A DNA stretch of 64,000 nt from Clostridiales bacterium (GTDB lineage: Bacteria > Bacillota > Clostridia > Saccharofermentanales > Saccharofermentanaceae), in contig JAFWFV010000044.1 of NCBI GenBank assembly GCA_017515465.1, positions 1 to 64,000 of the forward strand. Direction: 5' to 3'. The notes below the pieces were generated by a model. That model saw only the letters and a list, made by a program, of their open reading frames with translations, was not told the DNA's origin and did not search any database. This document shows, piece by piece, positions 32,106 through 41,377 of this stretch. The number at the start of each line of letters is the position of its first letter. Position 1 is the stretch's first letter. The translations under genes were made by a program, and so were the position numbers.

Positions 32106-33884
32106 ATGCAGTCGCGTACACATACATGTGGAGAATTAAGGATCGGAGATGCCGGCAAAAAGGTAAAGCTGTCCGGATGGCTCGAGAACTTCCGTGAGGT
32201 CGGATCGGAACTTGGATTTGTCGTTATCCGTGACTTCTACGGTACGACTCAGATCGTTGCCGAGACAGCCGAAATGATGAAGACTTTCAAGGCTATCACA
32301 AAGGAGTCTACGATCTCCGTTGAGGGCACGGTAAGAGAGAGAAGTGCCAAGAACGATAAGCAGGCAACAGGCGACATCGAAGTCGTTCCCGAGAAGGTTA
32401 CGGTGCTCGGAAGATGCCGTTATAATGAGCTTCCTTTCGAGGTTAACCACAGCCGTGAGGCAGACGAGACTGCAAGGCTCAAGTACAGATATCTTGATAT
32501 CCGTAATCCTGAGGTCAAGAAGAACCTCATCTTGAGGAGCAACGTTATCGCAGCTCTCCGTGCTTCAATGATCGAGCACAACTTCATGGAGATCACGACG
32601 CCTATCCTTACGGTCTCATCACCTGAGGGTGCGAGAGACTATCTCGTACCGGCGCGCAAGCATCCCGGCAAGTTCTATGCACTCCCTCAGGCACCTCAGC
32701 AGTTCAAGCAGCTCCTGATGGTATCCGGCATCGACAGGTATTTCCAGATCGCTCCCTGCTTCAGGGACGAGGATGCCAGAGGTGACAGGTGCCCCGGTGA
32801 GTTCTACCAGCTCGACATGGAGATGGCTTTTGCCAGTCAGGAGGATGTCTTCGAGATCATTGAAGACGTATTGCCTCCCGTTTTTGCAAAGTACGGCAAG
32901 TACAACAGGGCATCAGGATCACCCTTTGTTAGGATCCCTTACCTGGAGGCTATGGAGAAGTACGGCACCGATAAGCCCGACCTCCGTATCGACCTGACTG
33001 TTACTGATGCTACTGATCTGCTCAGGACTGAGGAGTTCACGCCTTTCGCTGAGGGTGAGATCAAGGCCGTAGTTATCTCTGACTTCCATGAGAGCCGTAA
33101 GTTCATCGACAAGACTCTTGCTGATTGCGAGATCCAGTCAAGCAGCAAGGGATACTGGTTCAGAGTTGACGAGAACGGAGAGATCGTAGGCGGCATCTCC
33201 AAGTTCGTCGCTCCCAAAAAGGATGAAGTCATTTCCGCACTCGGCCTTAAGCCTGACACGCTCGTAGTGCTGTCAGCAGGCACAAAGGGACAGGCACAGA
33301 AGATGGCAGGCGTTCTCGTCAAGACATTCGGTGCAGCAGTTCCCGGCCACATGGACAAGGAACAGTATGCATTCTGCTGGATCGTTGATTTCCCGATGTA
33401 TGAGATCGGCGAGGAGTCCGGTGAGCTGGAGTTCTGCCACAATCCTTTCTCAATGCCTTCAGGCGGACTTGATGTTCTTCTTAAGGCAGAGAGAGGCGAG
33501 ATCGACCCTTTGTCGATCATGGCTGACCAGTACGACCTGGTCGTTAACGGCATCGAGCTCTCTTCGGGCGCAGTCCGTAACCATGATCCTGAGATCATGA
33601 TCAAGGCTTTCGAGCTGGTAAGGCTCGGTGAGGAAGACGTTAAGAAGAAGTTCCCTGCAATGTACAATGCATTCTGCTACGGCGCACCGCCGCATGCAGG
33701 CATCGCTCCCGGCGTTGACCGTATGGTAATGCTCCTCTCCGGTGAGGATACGATCCGTGAGGTTATCCCGTTCCCCATGAACAAGAACGCACAGGACATC
33801 ATGATGGATGCTCCCGGATATGTAACGGACAAGCAGCTCGAGGAATTGGGAATAAAAATCAGCGTTTCAAATGAGGAGAAGTAA
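32106..33884 (+). CDS. aspS: Aspartyl-tRNA synthetase
   Basis: 592 residues from ATG 32106, with GGAGG 9 bases upstream. The OB-fold anticodon-binding domain fills 1-105; class II motifs follow (RYLDIRN, FRDEDARGDRCPGEFYQLDMEMAF), then the bacterial GAD insert (about 285-420), and the C-terminal GIAPGVDRMVMLL motif 3. Length and insert identify the bacterial type. It lies between hisS and the signal peptidase gene. Confidence 0.97.
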   Translation: MQSRTHTCGELRIGDAGKKVKLSGWLENFREVGSELGFVVIRDFYGTTQIVAETAEMMKTFKAITKESTISVEGTVRERSAKNDKQATGDIEVVPEKVTVLGRCRYNELPFEVNHSREADETARLKYRYLDIRNPEVKKNLILRSNVIAALRASMIEHNFMEITTPILTVSSPEGARDYLVPARKHPGKFYALPQAPQQFKQLLMVSGIDRYFQIAPCFRDEDARGDRCPGEFYQLDMEMAFASQEDVFEIIEDVLPPVFAKYGKYNRASGSPFVRIPYLEAMEKYGTDKPDLRIDLTVTDATDLLRTEEFTPFAEGEIKAVVISDFHESRKFIDKTLADCEIQSSSKGYWFRVDENGEIVGGISKFVAPKKDEVISALGLKPDTLVVLSAGTKGQAQKMAGVLVKTFGAAVPGHMDKEQYAFCWIVDFPMYEIGEESGELEFCHNPFSMPSGGLDVLLKAERGEIDPLSIMADQYDLVVNGIELSSGAVRNHDPEIMIKAFELVRLGEEDVKKKFPAMYNAFCYGAPPHAGIAPGVDRMVMLLSGEDTIREVIPFPMNKNAQDIMMDAPGYVTDKQLEELGIKISVSNEEK

Positions 33885-33890
33885 TCGTCA

Positions 33891-34742
33891 ATGAGTGATG
33901 ATCTTGGTAACAGTTTCGAGAAAGAGAACTTCGACAGTATAAACGATCTGCCTTCCGAGGTGTTTCCCATTGAGGAAACGCCTGTGGTGGAAACACCTGC
34001 TGAGGACTTGATCAGCCTGGAGGAGATGGAATTCAGTGAGGATGCTGCCGAGGAGGCTCAGAAGGAAGCCCTGCTGGCACAGCAGGCGGCAGATGAGGCA
34101 GAGGCTGAGGCCGATGAGCTCAGGCGCCAGTACATGGAATCCAGAAGGAACAGGCAGAAGAAGGTCAGCCGCAAAAAGACCGTTGCCGAGGAGATACTGG
34201 ACTGGCTCAAGACCATCTGCATCGGCATCATTGCAGGCATACTGCTCGTTATATTCGTTATCCAGCGTGACGATGTCTACGGCAGATCGATGCAGCCTAC
34301 CCTGAACTCCGGAGATGTTGTCTTTACGCAGAAGATCTCCACATACTTCAATAACTACGACCGTGGCGACATTGTCGTCCTGGACGGCAAGGGAATGTAC
34401 GGATACGACAAGTCCGAATATCTGATCAAAAGAGTCATCGGCCTCCCCGGTGAGACAGTCAGGATCGACGAGGGTCAGGTTTACATCAAACCCAAGGATT
34501 CTGATGAGTTCTTTATCCTGAACGAGACATATCTGGTTCCCGGAACGGCAACAACGGTCAGGAGCTACGGCGTAGAGCATGGTTACGATGAGATAACCCT
34601 CGCCGAAAATGAATACTACTGCATGGGAGACAACCGTCCCGAGAGTAACGACAGCAGGACCCTGGGTCCCTTCACGACTGACAGGATCAAGGGCGTTGCC
34701 GTTATCAGGTTGTTCCCCTTCAACGCAATCAAATTACTGTGA
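33891..34742 (+). CDS. lepB: Signal peptidase I with long acidic N-terminal region
   Basis: 283 residues. An unusually long, acidic and Glu/Ala-rich cytoplasmic segment of about 95 residues (with a coiled-coil stretch QQAADEAEAEADEL) precedes one membrane segment at about 104-122. The catalytic part has GRSMQPTL with nucleophile Ser133 and LIKRVIGLPGE with general base Lys180, then MGDNRPESNDSR. It removes signal peptides on the outer face of the membrane. It sits 6 bases after aspS. Confidence 0.93.
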   Translation: MSDDLGNSFEKENFDSINDLPSEVFPIEETPVVETPAEDLISLEEMEFSEDAAEEAQKEALLAQQAADEAEAEADELRRQYMESRRNRQKKVSRKKTVAEEILDWLKTICIGIIAGILLVIFVIQRDDVYGRSMQPTLNSGDVVFTQKISTYFNNYDRGDIVVLDGKGMYGYDKSEYLIKRVIGLPGETVRIDEGQVYIKPKDSDEFFILNETYLVPGTATTVRSYGVEHGYDEITLAENEYYCMGDNRPESNDSRTLGPFTTDRIKGVAVIRLFPFNAIKLL

Positions 34743-34761
34743 TCGTGAGAATTGACCATTA

Positions 34762-36570
34762 ATGGAAAGACATGAACTGATAAGAAATTTCTGCATAATC
34801 GCCCACATCGATCACGGCAAGTCGACCCTGGCCGACCGCCTTATCGAGCATACGGGCGTTTTGGAGAAGAGAGAGATGACATCCCAGATCCTGGACAACA
34901 TGGATATCGAGCGTGAACGCGGAATAACCATCAAGTCCCAGGCTGTCAGGATGAGCTACAAGGCCTCAGACGGAAATACATATACCATGAACCTCATCGA
35001 CACTCCCGGTCACGTGGACTTCAACTATGAGGTTTCCAGATCCCTGGCAGCATGCGATGGTGCGATCCTGGTAGTAGATGCGGCTCAGGGCGTTGAGGCT
35101 CAGACACTGGCAAACGTCTATCTGGCAGTGGATGCTGATCTGGAGGTCCTTCCCGTTATAAACAAGATCGATCTCCCTTCCGCCAGACCTGAGGAGGTCA
35201 GGCAGGAGATAGAGGACGACATCGGTATCGATGCATCCTATGCGCCCTGCATCTCGGCCAAGAACGACATCAACATAGACGAGGTGCTGGAGGGTATCGT
35301 TAAGTATCTCCCCGCTCCTTCAGGCGACACTGAAAAGCCTTTGAGAGCGCTGGTATTCGATTCGAAATACGATCCATACAAGGGTGTTATCGTTTCCTGC
35401 CGCGTCGCAGAAGGCAAGGTCAGGATGGGCGACAGGATCCGCATGATGCATACGGGTGCCGAATTCACCATTACTGAACTGGGTGCTTTCTTCCCGGGCG
35501 GTTATACACCTCTTAATGAGCTCCTCGCAGGCGAAGTCGGCTACATCTGCGCCTCGATAAAGAACGTCAGGGATACTGCTCCCGGCGATACGGTAACACT
35601 GGCAGATGAACCTGCATCTGAGCCCCTCATCGGCTACAAAGGCATCCAGCAGATGGTATTCTGCGGACTCTATCCCGTTGACGGCGCCAGGTACGGTGAT
35701 CTCAGGGACGCCCTGGAAAAACTCAGGCTCAACGATGCCGCACTCTCCTTTGAGGCGGAGACATCTGCTGCCCTGGGCTTTGGCTTCAGATGCGGATTCC
35801 TGGGCCTTTTGCACTATGAAGTAATCCAGGAGAGACTCGAGAGGGAGTTCAACCTCGACCTGATCTCCACGGCGCCTTCCGTTGTCTACAAGGTCTATAA
35901 GACCGACGGATCGGTAATAGAATGCGATAACCCTACCAACATGCCTGACGTGTCAGAGATCGACTACATGGAAGAACCCATGGTCAAGGCCACCATCATG
36001 CTGCCCAAGGACTATGTGGGCAACATCATGGAACTCTGCCAGGACAGGAGAGGCGAATATGTGGACATGAAATATCTCGATGAGAAGCGTGTCATGCTCC
36101 ACTACAGGATGCCCCTGAATGAGATCATCTACGACTTTTACGATGCGCTCAAGTCACGCACCAAGGGATATGCTTCTCTGGACTACGAACCTGCCGGATA
36201 CGACAGGAGCAAGCTGGTAAAGCTCGACATCCTCCTCAACGGTGACGTGGTGGATGCCCTGTCCTTTATCGTTCACACTGACAAGGCCTATGCACGTGGC
36301 AGAAGGATGTGTGAGAAGCTCAAGGAGAACATCCCGAGACAGCAGTTCGAGGTTCCCGTCCAGGCAGCCATAGGCGGCAAGATAATCGCCCGTGAGACCA
36401 TCCGTGCATATAGAAAAGACGTTACTGCCAAGTGTTACGGCGGTGATATCTCACGTAAGAAGAAACTGCTCGAGAAGCAGAAGGAAGGCAAGAAGAGGAT
36501 GCGTCAGGTAGGTTCTGTTCAGGTCCCCCAGGAAGCGTTCATGAGCGTACTTAAGCTCGACGAGGATTGA
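34762..36570 (+). CDS. lepA: Elongation factor 4 (LepA)
   Basis: 602 residues, full length. GTPase motifs AHIDHGKST (G1), DTPGH (G3) and NKIDLPSA (G4) lie in the first 135 residues, followed by the EF-Tu-like domain 2, domains III and V, and the LepA-specific C-terminal domain with [22 protein letters not shown]. It is a ribosome-associated GTPase that helps with translation under stress and with 30S assembly. It follows lepB by 19 bases; pairing with lepB is a classic order. Confidence 0.97.
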   Translation: MERHELIRNFCIIAHIDHGKSTLADRLIEHTGVLEKREMTSQILDNMDIERERGITIKSQAVRMSYKASDGNTYTMNLIDTPGHVDFNYEVSRSLAACDGAILVVDAAQGVEAQTLANVYLAVDADLEVLPVINKIDLPSARPEEVRQEIEDDIGIDASYAPCISAKNDINIDEVLEGIVKYLPAPSGDTEKPLRALVFDSKYDPYKGVIVSCRVAEGKVRMGDRIRMMHTGAEFTITELGAFFPGGYTPLNELLAGEVGYICASIKNVRDTAPGDTVTLADEPASEPLIGYKGIQQMVFCGLYPVDGARYGDLRDALEKLRLNDAALSFEAETSAALGFGFRCGFLGLLHYEVIQERLEREFNLDLISTAPSVVYKVYKTDGSVIECDNPTNMPDVSEIDYMEEPMVKATIMLPKDYVGNIMELCQDRRGEYVDMKYLDEKRVMLHYRMPLNEIIYDFYDALKSRTKGYASLDYEPAGYDRSKLVKLDILLNGDVVDALSFIVHTDKAYARGRRMCEKLKENIPRQQFEVPVQAAIGGKIIARETIRAYRKDVTAKCYGGDISRKKKLLEKQKEGKKRMRQVGSVQVPQEAFMSVLKLDED

Positions 36571-36572
36571 TA

Positions 36573-37550
36573 ATGGACATAGCTCTTAACCTGGCCCTGC
36601 TCATATTCTGTTTCTTTGTACTAATCAAAGGCGCTGACTTCATGGTCGATGCGGCTTCGTATATCGCTGCATTCCTGGGTGTTCCATCACTGATTATAGG
36701 ACTTACGATCGTTGCATTCGGCACATCCTGTCCGGAGGCGGGCGTATCAGTCGTATCCTCCATCGCAGGCAACAACTCACTGTCCATATCCAACGTTGTC
36801 GGATCCAATGCCTTTAACCTTCTGGTGGTCGTCGGACTGTCAGCGGTAATAGGAACGATCGCGGCTCCAAAGGACCTGCTCAAGTTCGATTTCCCCATAT
36901 GCCTGTTCTTCAGTGCGCTGATGGTCGTAAGCTGCTGGGACCTGCAGTTTACCAGGCTCGAAGGCATAGTCTATGTAGTATGCATAGTCCTTTACTGTGC
37001 ATTCCTTGTAGTCCGCTCCAAAAAGGGCAGGTCGGCAGATAACGACGATCCCGTCCCTGAGCCTTCCAAGCCCAGGACAGGCAAGGGCGCTCTGCTGCGC
37101 ATACTGGTGATCGTTGTCTCTGTTGTAGCTATCTATCTCAGTTCCAGGGGGATCGTTTCATCCTGTACCTTCTTTGCAAAGCTCTTCGGCGTATCTGATA
37201 CAGTTATCGGTCTGACGATCGTTGCTCTCGGAACATCCCTGCCCGAACTCGTAACATCTCTTGTGGCTTATAAGAAAGGCGAGAATTCGATCGCACTGGG
37301 CAATATCATCGGATCCAATCTCTTTAACATATTATTCGTTCTCGGCCTTGCCGGAACGATCTCTCCTCTGGCCCTCCTTCGCGAGAACGTAACTGATGCC
37401 ATTATCTGCCTTGCCGTCACGGTAGTATCCTTTATCTTTGCCATAACGGGACGCAAGGTAAACCGTGCCGAGGGTGCCGTCATGCTCCTCATATATGCGG
37501 GTTACATGACATTCGTTTTCCTCAGGGAGTTTAATGTTATCGCGATTTGA
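36573..37550 (+). CDS. Calcium/sodium antiporter (CaCA family)
   Basis: 325 residues from ATG 36573, two bases after the lepA stop; GAGG overlaps the lepA end. Ten or so membrane segments carry the two inverted alpha repeats: GLTIVAFGTSCPEAGVSV with SNVVGSNAFNL, and GLTIVALGTSLPELVTSL with LGNIIGSNLFNI. The central loop is short and charged. It should exchange Ca2+ for Na+ (or K+) across the cytoplasmic membrane. Confidence 0.92.
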   Translation: MDIALNLALLIFCFFVLIKGADFMVDAASYIAAFLGVPSLIIGLTIVAFGTSCPEAGVSVVSSIAGNNSLSISNVVGSNAFNLLVVVGLSAVIGTIAAPKDLLKFDFPICLFFSALMVVSCWDLQFTRLEGIVYVVCIVLYCAFLVVRSKKGRSADNDDPVPEPSKPRTGKGALLRILVIVVSVVAIYLSSRGIVSSCTFFAKLFGVSDTVIGLTIVALGTSLPELVTSLVAYKKGENSIALGNIIGSNLFNILFVLGLAGTISPLALLRENVTDAIICLAVTVVSFIFAITGRKVNRAEGAVMLLIYAGYMTFVFLREFNVIAI

Positions 37551-37570
37551 TGTATAATCCATAAGCATTT

Positions 37571-37654
<84 letters not shown>

Positions 37655-37661
37655 GATTCAT

Positions 37662-37735
37662 AATCCCCCTTGTTCTTGGCGTCGGACAGGTCCTCGGAGA
37701 AGAGCTCCTGCGGAACTAGCAGAACAAGGGGGATT
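37662..37735 (-). ncRNA. Structured element, copy 1 of the CCGCA-hairpin-GAGGAC family
   Basis: A perfect 15-bp outer stem (AATCCCCCTTGTTCT 37662-37676 with AGAACAAGGGGGATT 37721-37735) encloses, on the minus strand, CCGCA (37709-37713), a short stem GGAG/CTCC and GAGGAC (37690-37695). Seven bases separate the outer stem from CCGCA and 13 separate GAGGAC from the stem. The core repeats at 41080-41186 and 5554-5654 with different stems. There is no T-tail in either direction, so it is not a simple terminator. Confidence 0.45.
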
Positions 37736-37876
37736 ATTCATTCCTTGATGCAGTCTGCGATAAGGTTTTCAGAAAGGCTTCATCCGCTTGCTGGGGAGTT
37801 CTCATTTCTTGCGTGGGGGCTACTTCATCTCTCAAATGTTTGTTGAAAAAAACACTGTATGTTGTATTATCTAAGC

Positions 37877-37960
37877 ATGAAGAGTGTTACCCACAGACGG
37901 TTACCTCAGAGTATGTCTATAATGACCGTACACTTTTGGCGAAGGACGGTCATTTTTTAT
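37877..37960 (+). ncRNA. Candidate antitoxin RNA of a type I toxin-antitoxin locus
   Basis: A plus-strand promoter (TTGAAA 37843-37848, 16-base spacer, TATTAT 37865-37870) predicts a start near 37877. A rho-independent terminator ends it: arms AATGACCGT (37921-37929) and ACGGTCATT (37946-37954) then six T. The RNA of about 84 bases is antisense to the 3' end of the toxin reading frame on the opposite strand. It has no open frame with a ribosome binding site. Confidence 0.55.
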
Positions 37961-38032
37961 GTACTCAATAAGTAAACTTACGATAATTGCAATAATGGTA
38001 AGAACCACTATCAGAATCTCATAGCTGCTCAT
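37901..38032 (-). CDS. 43-residue membrane peptide, candidate type I toxin
   Basis: From ATG at 38032, with GAGGAGGTGG seven bases upstream, the frame gives MSSYEILIVVLTIIAIIVSL, then a short Lys/Asp/Arg region (EYIKNDRPSPKV) and a basic tail. One membrane segment at residues 6-23 and the size match Fst/TxpA/holin-like toxins. A -10 box TATAAT (minus strand, 38111-38116) predicts a 5' leader of about 72 bases. GAGGTAACCGTCT in the leader (38065-38077) is complementary to the message's own 3' region (37895-37907), the 5'-to-3' pairing seen in type I toxin messages. Toxicity is inferred. Confidence 0.6.
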   Translation of the reverse strand: MSSYEILIVVLTIIAIIVSLLIEYIKNDRPSPKVYGHYRHTLR

Positions 38033-38227
38033 CAGGCACCACCTCCTCTCTCCATAGAGGGATAGAGGTAACCGTCTTTGTCGGTGGATAACACCCACCG
38101 CTATTACACCATTATAAGAAAATATGTTCTATCCAATTTTGATGTTTACTCTTGCCGTGAGTAACAGTGCTTTTGGTATAATGATTGCATTACACCACCC
38201 GCCAATCAGGAGGACAGGAAGTGACAT

Positions 38228-38710
38228 ATGACATCGATCGCAAATCCGCTTTATAAGTACTACAAAAAACTCGAAGGCACATGGAAAGAAGAGGCCGGTT
38301 CATGCGAAGCAACACTTAACAGCGGAGCCGGCATATATATTCAATTTCCATACGGAAAGCTCACCTCTTCATATAGCGTGCTGGAGTCAATACAACTCAT
38401 GTTGAACCAGGGCGGAATGATGGGAATGGTATACACGATCCATGAAGGCGAAGAGTTAAAGATCACCATTAATGATCGTACTGTGTACGAGGGCGATAAG
38501 ACGGTCTACAGAGTATCAGATGCCTGGTACGGCAACGAAAAGCTCCACCTGGAGATGATGGATCTGAATGACGGACATATCGAAAATATAGTCCTCACGA
38601 GGATCGAACCTGAGGATACTCCCGTCCCTGAAGGTGAGTATCAGTGCTCCTGCGGTTATAGGGGAAAGGTCGGGAGATTCTGCCCGGAATGCGGCAGGGA
38701 AATCTCCTGA
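38228..38710 (+). CDS. Small protein with C-terminal zinc ribbon
   Basis: 160 residues with AGGAGG-type site upstream and a TATAAT at 38177-38182. The first 135 residues form a compact beta-rich domain without a recognised family (GTWKEEAGSCEATL, YIQFPYGK, HIENIVLTRIE). The last 22 residues form a zinc ribbon (CSCGYRGKVGRFCPECG). No signal peptide or membrane segment. It is followed after 36 bases by another zinc-ribbon protein, perhaps in one unit. Function unknown. Confidence 0.7.
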   Translation: MTSIANPLYKYYKKLEGTWKEEAGSCEATLNSGAGIYIQFPYGKLTSSYSVLESIQLMLNQGGMMGMVYTIHEGEELKITINDRTVYEGDKTVYRVSDAWYGNEKLHLEMMDLNDGHIENIVLTRIEPEDTPVPEGEYQCSCGYRGKVGRFCPECGREIS

Positions 38711-38746
38711 AATTACAAAAGGATTTAGAGGTAAATAGGTAATCAT

Positions 38747-39247
38747 ATGGCACTCATATTGCGGCCGTTTGTTAAGGATTTCCCGATTTATGAGACCATA
38801 ATGAGAAGCGCATATCAGAACGGTACGGAATCAGCAATTATTTATGCCTTTACATCAGTTCTGGTAACAGGAACACTTTTGTTCCTGCTCCTGCATTTAT
38901 GTTTCAAGATCGCCAAGGCGATCGTCGATCTGAACTATGCGGGAACATTCGGCTTGAAGGGCTTTAGCGAAGAAAACGGTGTGGTTACAGTTGAGACAAG
39001 ATCGTATGTTGATGTTCTATCGATCAAAGATGACCAGGTAAGCTATACACATCCCGTTATCAGCGCAACTTTCCAGAGAAGAACAGATATACCCATTAAC
39101 CTGAATTTCTCGATGACGAGGATCCAGTGCCCGACCTGTGGCGCGAGTTTCAATCCCGTGAAGAATAAGTACTGCCCGAACTGCTGTAATGAGTATGAAT
39201 TGATCACTGACGACTGGGTGCTGGTTGATCTGAAATCATTGAAGTGA
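38747..39247 (+). CDS. Single-pass membrane protein with zinc ribbon
   Basis: 166 residues. One strong membrane segment at about 30-52, then a soluble region and a C-terminal CPTCGASFNPVKNKYCPNC zinc ribbon (about 125-143). No known family recognised. It lies 36 bases after another zinc-ribbon gene and may be co-expressed with it. Confidence 0.65.
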   Translation: MALILRPFVKDFPIYETIMRSAYQNGTESAIIYAFTSVLVTGTLLFLLLHLCFKIAKAIVDLNYAGTFGLKGFSEENGVVTVETRSYVDVLSIKDDQVSYTHPVISATFQRRTDIPINLNFSMTRIQCPTCGASFNPVKNKYCPNCCNEYELITDDWVLVDLKSLK

Positions 39248-39334
39248 TTGTTTCCGGAAAGATTTCGTTTAGTATTTGAACAGGAGTATAATTGTATTTG
39301 TAATTTAACAGATATTTGGAAGGGAGAAACCAAT

Positions 39335-39706
39335 ATGAAGATTACAACATTTAATCCGCAGATCATTACTAATGATGCAGAGTCTGTAGTTAAGCTTTTC
39401 GAAGATCTGGGCTTTGAGAAGAGACACAATCCGACAGGGATCGGTGACCTGAACGTTGAAGGGATCCGCATGAAGGATGCAAATGGTTTTTGCCTTGATA
39501 TTTCACAGCCTGGGATGCAGCTGCCCCGTGACATGATCGCTATCCGTATCAATGTTGATGATTTTGAGGAAGCATATCAGATGTTGCTTTCCCGCGGATT
39601 TAAGAATTTCTTTGGCGATAAGATTACCGAGACAGGTAGTGCAAAATCTGCAATTCTGGTGTCCGAGTCCGGTTTTGGAATTAATCTGATCCAGCATATA
39701 AGGTAA
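39335..39706 (+). CDS. VOC-family (glyoxalase/bleomycin resistance fold) protein
   Basis: 123 residues from ATG 39335 with AAGGGAG upstream; a longer frame reaches further upstream without a site. It has the beta-alpha-beta-beta-beta pattern of one half of the VOC fold (VVKLFEDLGFEKRH, GFCLDISQPG, IAIRINVDDFEEAYQMLLSRGF, SAILVSESGFGINLIQH). Metal ligands are not clear. The substrate is unknown. The next gene begins four bases after its stop. Confidence 0.8.
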   Translation: MKITTFNPQIITNDAESVVKLFEDLGFEKRHNPTGIGDLNVEGIRMKDANGFCLDISQPGMQLPRDMIAIRINVDDFEEAYQMLLSRGFKNFFGDKITETGSAKSAILVSESGFGINLIQHIR

Positions 39707-39710
39707 GGGA

Positions 39711-40457
39711 ATGTATAATCGAGACCTCAATAAAGCTAGTACCCTATGCTTTATTCTTGGCGGCGGACTTGCCGTCATTCTTGCTGTGCTTCTGCCCTGG
39801 GCGGTCAAAGATTCGCTTGATGCAGTCAAATTGATATGCGTCTTTTTCATTGTTGTAGCACTGCCGCTGCTCATTATCGGAATCAGATTAAAGCTGAAGG
39901 CGAAGCAGAATTATTCAGCTAAACGCGTATCGATGGCTGAGACTGTGGTGTCAGGCGGTATGCAGCGCTATAAGGTAGAGTGGCTGTGGGACAATGCATG
40001 TGAAGTGTATTGCAGGACCAACAATAAGGATCCGCAGAATCTGGACGGTGATGACAATCAGGAGATCTATGAACTTGCGGGCAATGATGTGGCACTGCTT
40101 TTGACATGGATAATTGATCATGGCTATTTTGCTGCAGAAGACGAAGATATTGAGAAGTACTGTGCAGAGGTGAAGCGAAGAGAACTTACCGGAAGTGAGT
40201 TCCTCGACAGCGTGTGTGACCAGAAGCTTTCCAGGAGCGATTTCGCCGCGGGAATTCTCCCGTTTATTGATGACTACTTTCACGATGCAGGAGCGCACAG
40301 ATGCGGTGATTTCAGCAGGGATTATGAATCCTTTGTTGAGTCCGGTCTGAGGAAGGAACGCTTTACAGTAAAGTTCAGCTGGGAAGAATATGACGCGTTT
40401 GCACCTTATATTGACAGGGCGTATCAGAGGTTTACGTCACAGACAAGAGAAGAGTAA
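39711..40457 (+). CDS. Membrane-anchored protein of unknown function
   Basis: 248 residues. Two hydrophobic segments at about 11-31 and 37-57, then a basic stretch and a soluble domain of about 180 residues with WLWDNACEVYCRTNNKDP, NDVALLLTWIIDHGYF and FAAGILPFIDDYFHDAGAHR. The soluble part resembles a conserved bacterial family without an assigned function. GGTAAGGGA precedes the ATG, four bases after the VOC gene, so the two are coupled. The GNAT gene follows after eight bases. Confidence 0.65.
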   Translation: MYNRDLNKASTLCFILGGGLAVILAVLLPWAVKDSLDAVKLICVFFIVVALPLLIIGIRLKLKAKQNYSAKRVSMAETVVSGGMQRYKVEWLWDNACEVYCRTNNKDPQNLDGDDNQEIYELAGNDVALLLTWIIDHGYFAAEDEDIEKYCAEVKRRELTGSEFLDSVCDQKLSRSDFAAGILPFIDDYFHDAGAHRCGDFSRDYESFVESGLRKERFTVKFSWEEYDAFAPYIDRAYQRFTSQTREE

Positions 40458-40465
40458 AGTAAGCT

Positions 40466-40924
40466 GTGGAAATAGAATATAAATGGACAGATGGCAATAA
40501 CGAAGATTTCCAAAAGTTCTATCTGAAGACAGAAGAATTCTACAGCAATTTGGTCGGCGGTCTGAAGAACAGAGAAGCGTTTGTCCCGTATAACATATCT
40601 GCAAGTATATCTGATGTTCTTATAGCTTCCGTCTCGGGAGTCGCTGTAGGATGCGCCGGATTAAAGGCCTATTCGGATTCTGATGTCGAGATCAAAAGAG
40701 TTTGGGTCGATCCCGAATACAGAGGCAACCATATATCTTCGGCGATGATGGATGCACTTGAGAAGAAGGCTTTTGAACTCGGATTTAAACGCACGGTCCT
40801 GCAGACCAGACCTCAGATGACAGAAGCCGTCAGCTTATACACGAAACGCGGTTACGAGCCGATCGACAATTATCCGCCTTACGACAAGCTTGAAGGCGCG
40901 ATTTGTTTCGCGAAAAAGTTGTGA
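40466..40924 (+). CDS. GNAT N-acetyltransferase
   Basis: 152 residues from GTG 40466. The core has VAVGCAGLKAYSDSDVEIKRVWVDPEYRGNHISSAMMDALEKKA, where the acetyl-CoA loop is RGNHIS, less glycine-rich than usual, then AVSLYTKRGYEPIDNYPPY. The ending closely resembles the fragment at 10955-11038. Target unknown. It ends a group of small genes from 38228 onward in the same direction. Confidence 0.85.
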   Translation: MEIEYKWTDGNNEDFQKFYLKTEEFYSNLVGGLKNREAFVPYNISASISDVLIASVSGVAVGCAGLKAYSDSDVEIKRVWVDPEYRGNHISSAMMDALEKKAFELGFKRTVLQTRPQMTEAVSLYTKRGYEPIDNYPPYDKLEGAICFAKKL

Positions 40925-41079
40925 CGAACGAGTATATTAGATATTGCTTATAGGTTTTATGATATGTACTCACGAACATGATGATTTTCATGTGGAGCTC
41001 AAAACACTTCAATACAAGAATGCGTTCAGGTACAGAAAAGATCCCAAAAGTTTGATTGAGCAAATAGGACAAAACGCTC

Positions 41080-41186
41080 ATAAGACCTTTCGGGAAACCA
41101 GTCCTCGATGTGCGCCTTCTACGGAGTGCAAACCGTAAGAAAGCACAACGCGCACATCTGCGGCAAGGCTTCCCGAAAGGCCTTAT
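41080..41186 (-). ncRNA. Structured element, copy 2 of the CCGCA-hairpin-GAGGAC family
   Basis: The outer stem pairs 41080-41096 with 41170-41186 (17 pairs, one of them a G:U pair only if the minus strand is read). On the minus strand CCGCA (41159-41163) is followed by the inner stem 41107-41115 with 41150-41158 (GATGTGCGC with GCGCACATC, perfect), then GAGGAC (41101-41106). A further hairpin is in the inner loop. The core matches the other two copies; the stems do not. Confidence 0.45.
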
Positions 41187-41216
41187 TCGCTTTCAGGGGG
41201 TCATCTGAACATTTTC

Positions 41217-41302
41217 GGTAGTGTAATAGTCAATATAAAAATCTATACTACCCAAATCTCTACCCAGGTAGAGTTTTAGTCAATATAAATTTCTATACTA
41301 CC
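41217..41302. repeat. Two 36-base repeat units with inverted ends
   Basis: Units at 41217-41252 and 41267-41302 share TAGTCAATATAAA and TCTATACTACC and each starts GGTAG and ends CTACC, so each unit could fold back. Between them CTCTACC and GGTAGAG (41258-41264, 41267-41273) are another perfect inverted repeat. Their spacing of 50 bases suggests protein-binding sites or a small repeat array; only two units are present. Confidence 0.6.
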
Positions 41303-41329
41303 GATTACTCTACCGAATCAGTTATGGCG

Positions 41330-41377
41330 CAAATAAAAAACTCACCCATTTGGACTGGATCTCCTTTTGGGTGAGTT
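41330..41377 (-). terminator. Minus-strand rho-independent terminator
   Basis: AACTCACCCA (41339-41348) and TGGGTGAGTT (41368-41377) are a perfect 10-bp inverted repeat. On the minus strand it is followed by a T-run (plus-strand A-run 41334-41340). A transcript reading leftward from about 41.7 kb would end here, though no gene on that strand is supported. Confidence 0.7.

Noticed and set aside
32939..33667. Minus-strand frame of 242 codons opposite aspS
   Set aside because: Shadow of aspS; no ribosome binding site.
41217..41302. CRISPR array
   Set aside because: Only two units, with repeat-like rather than unique spacers, and no cas genes in the window.
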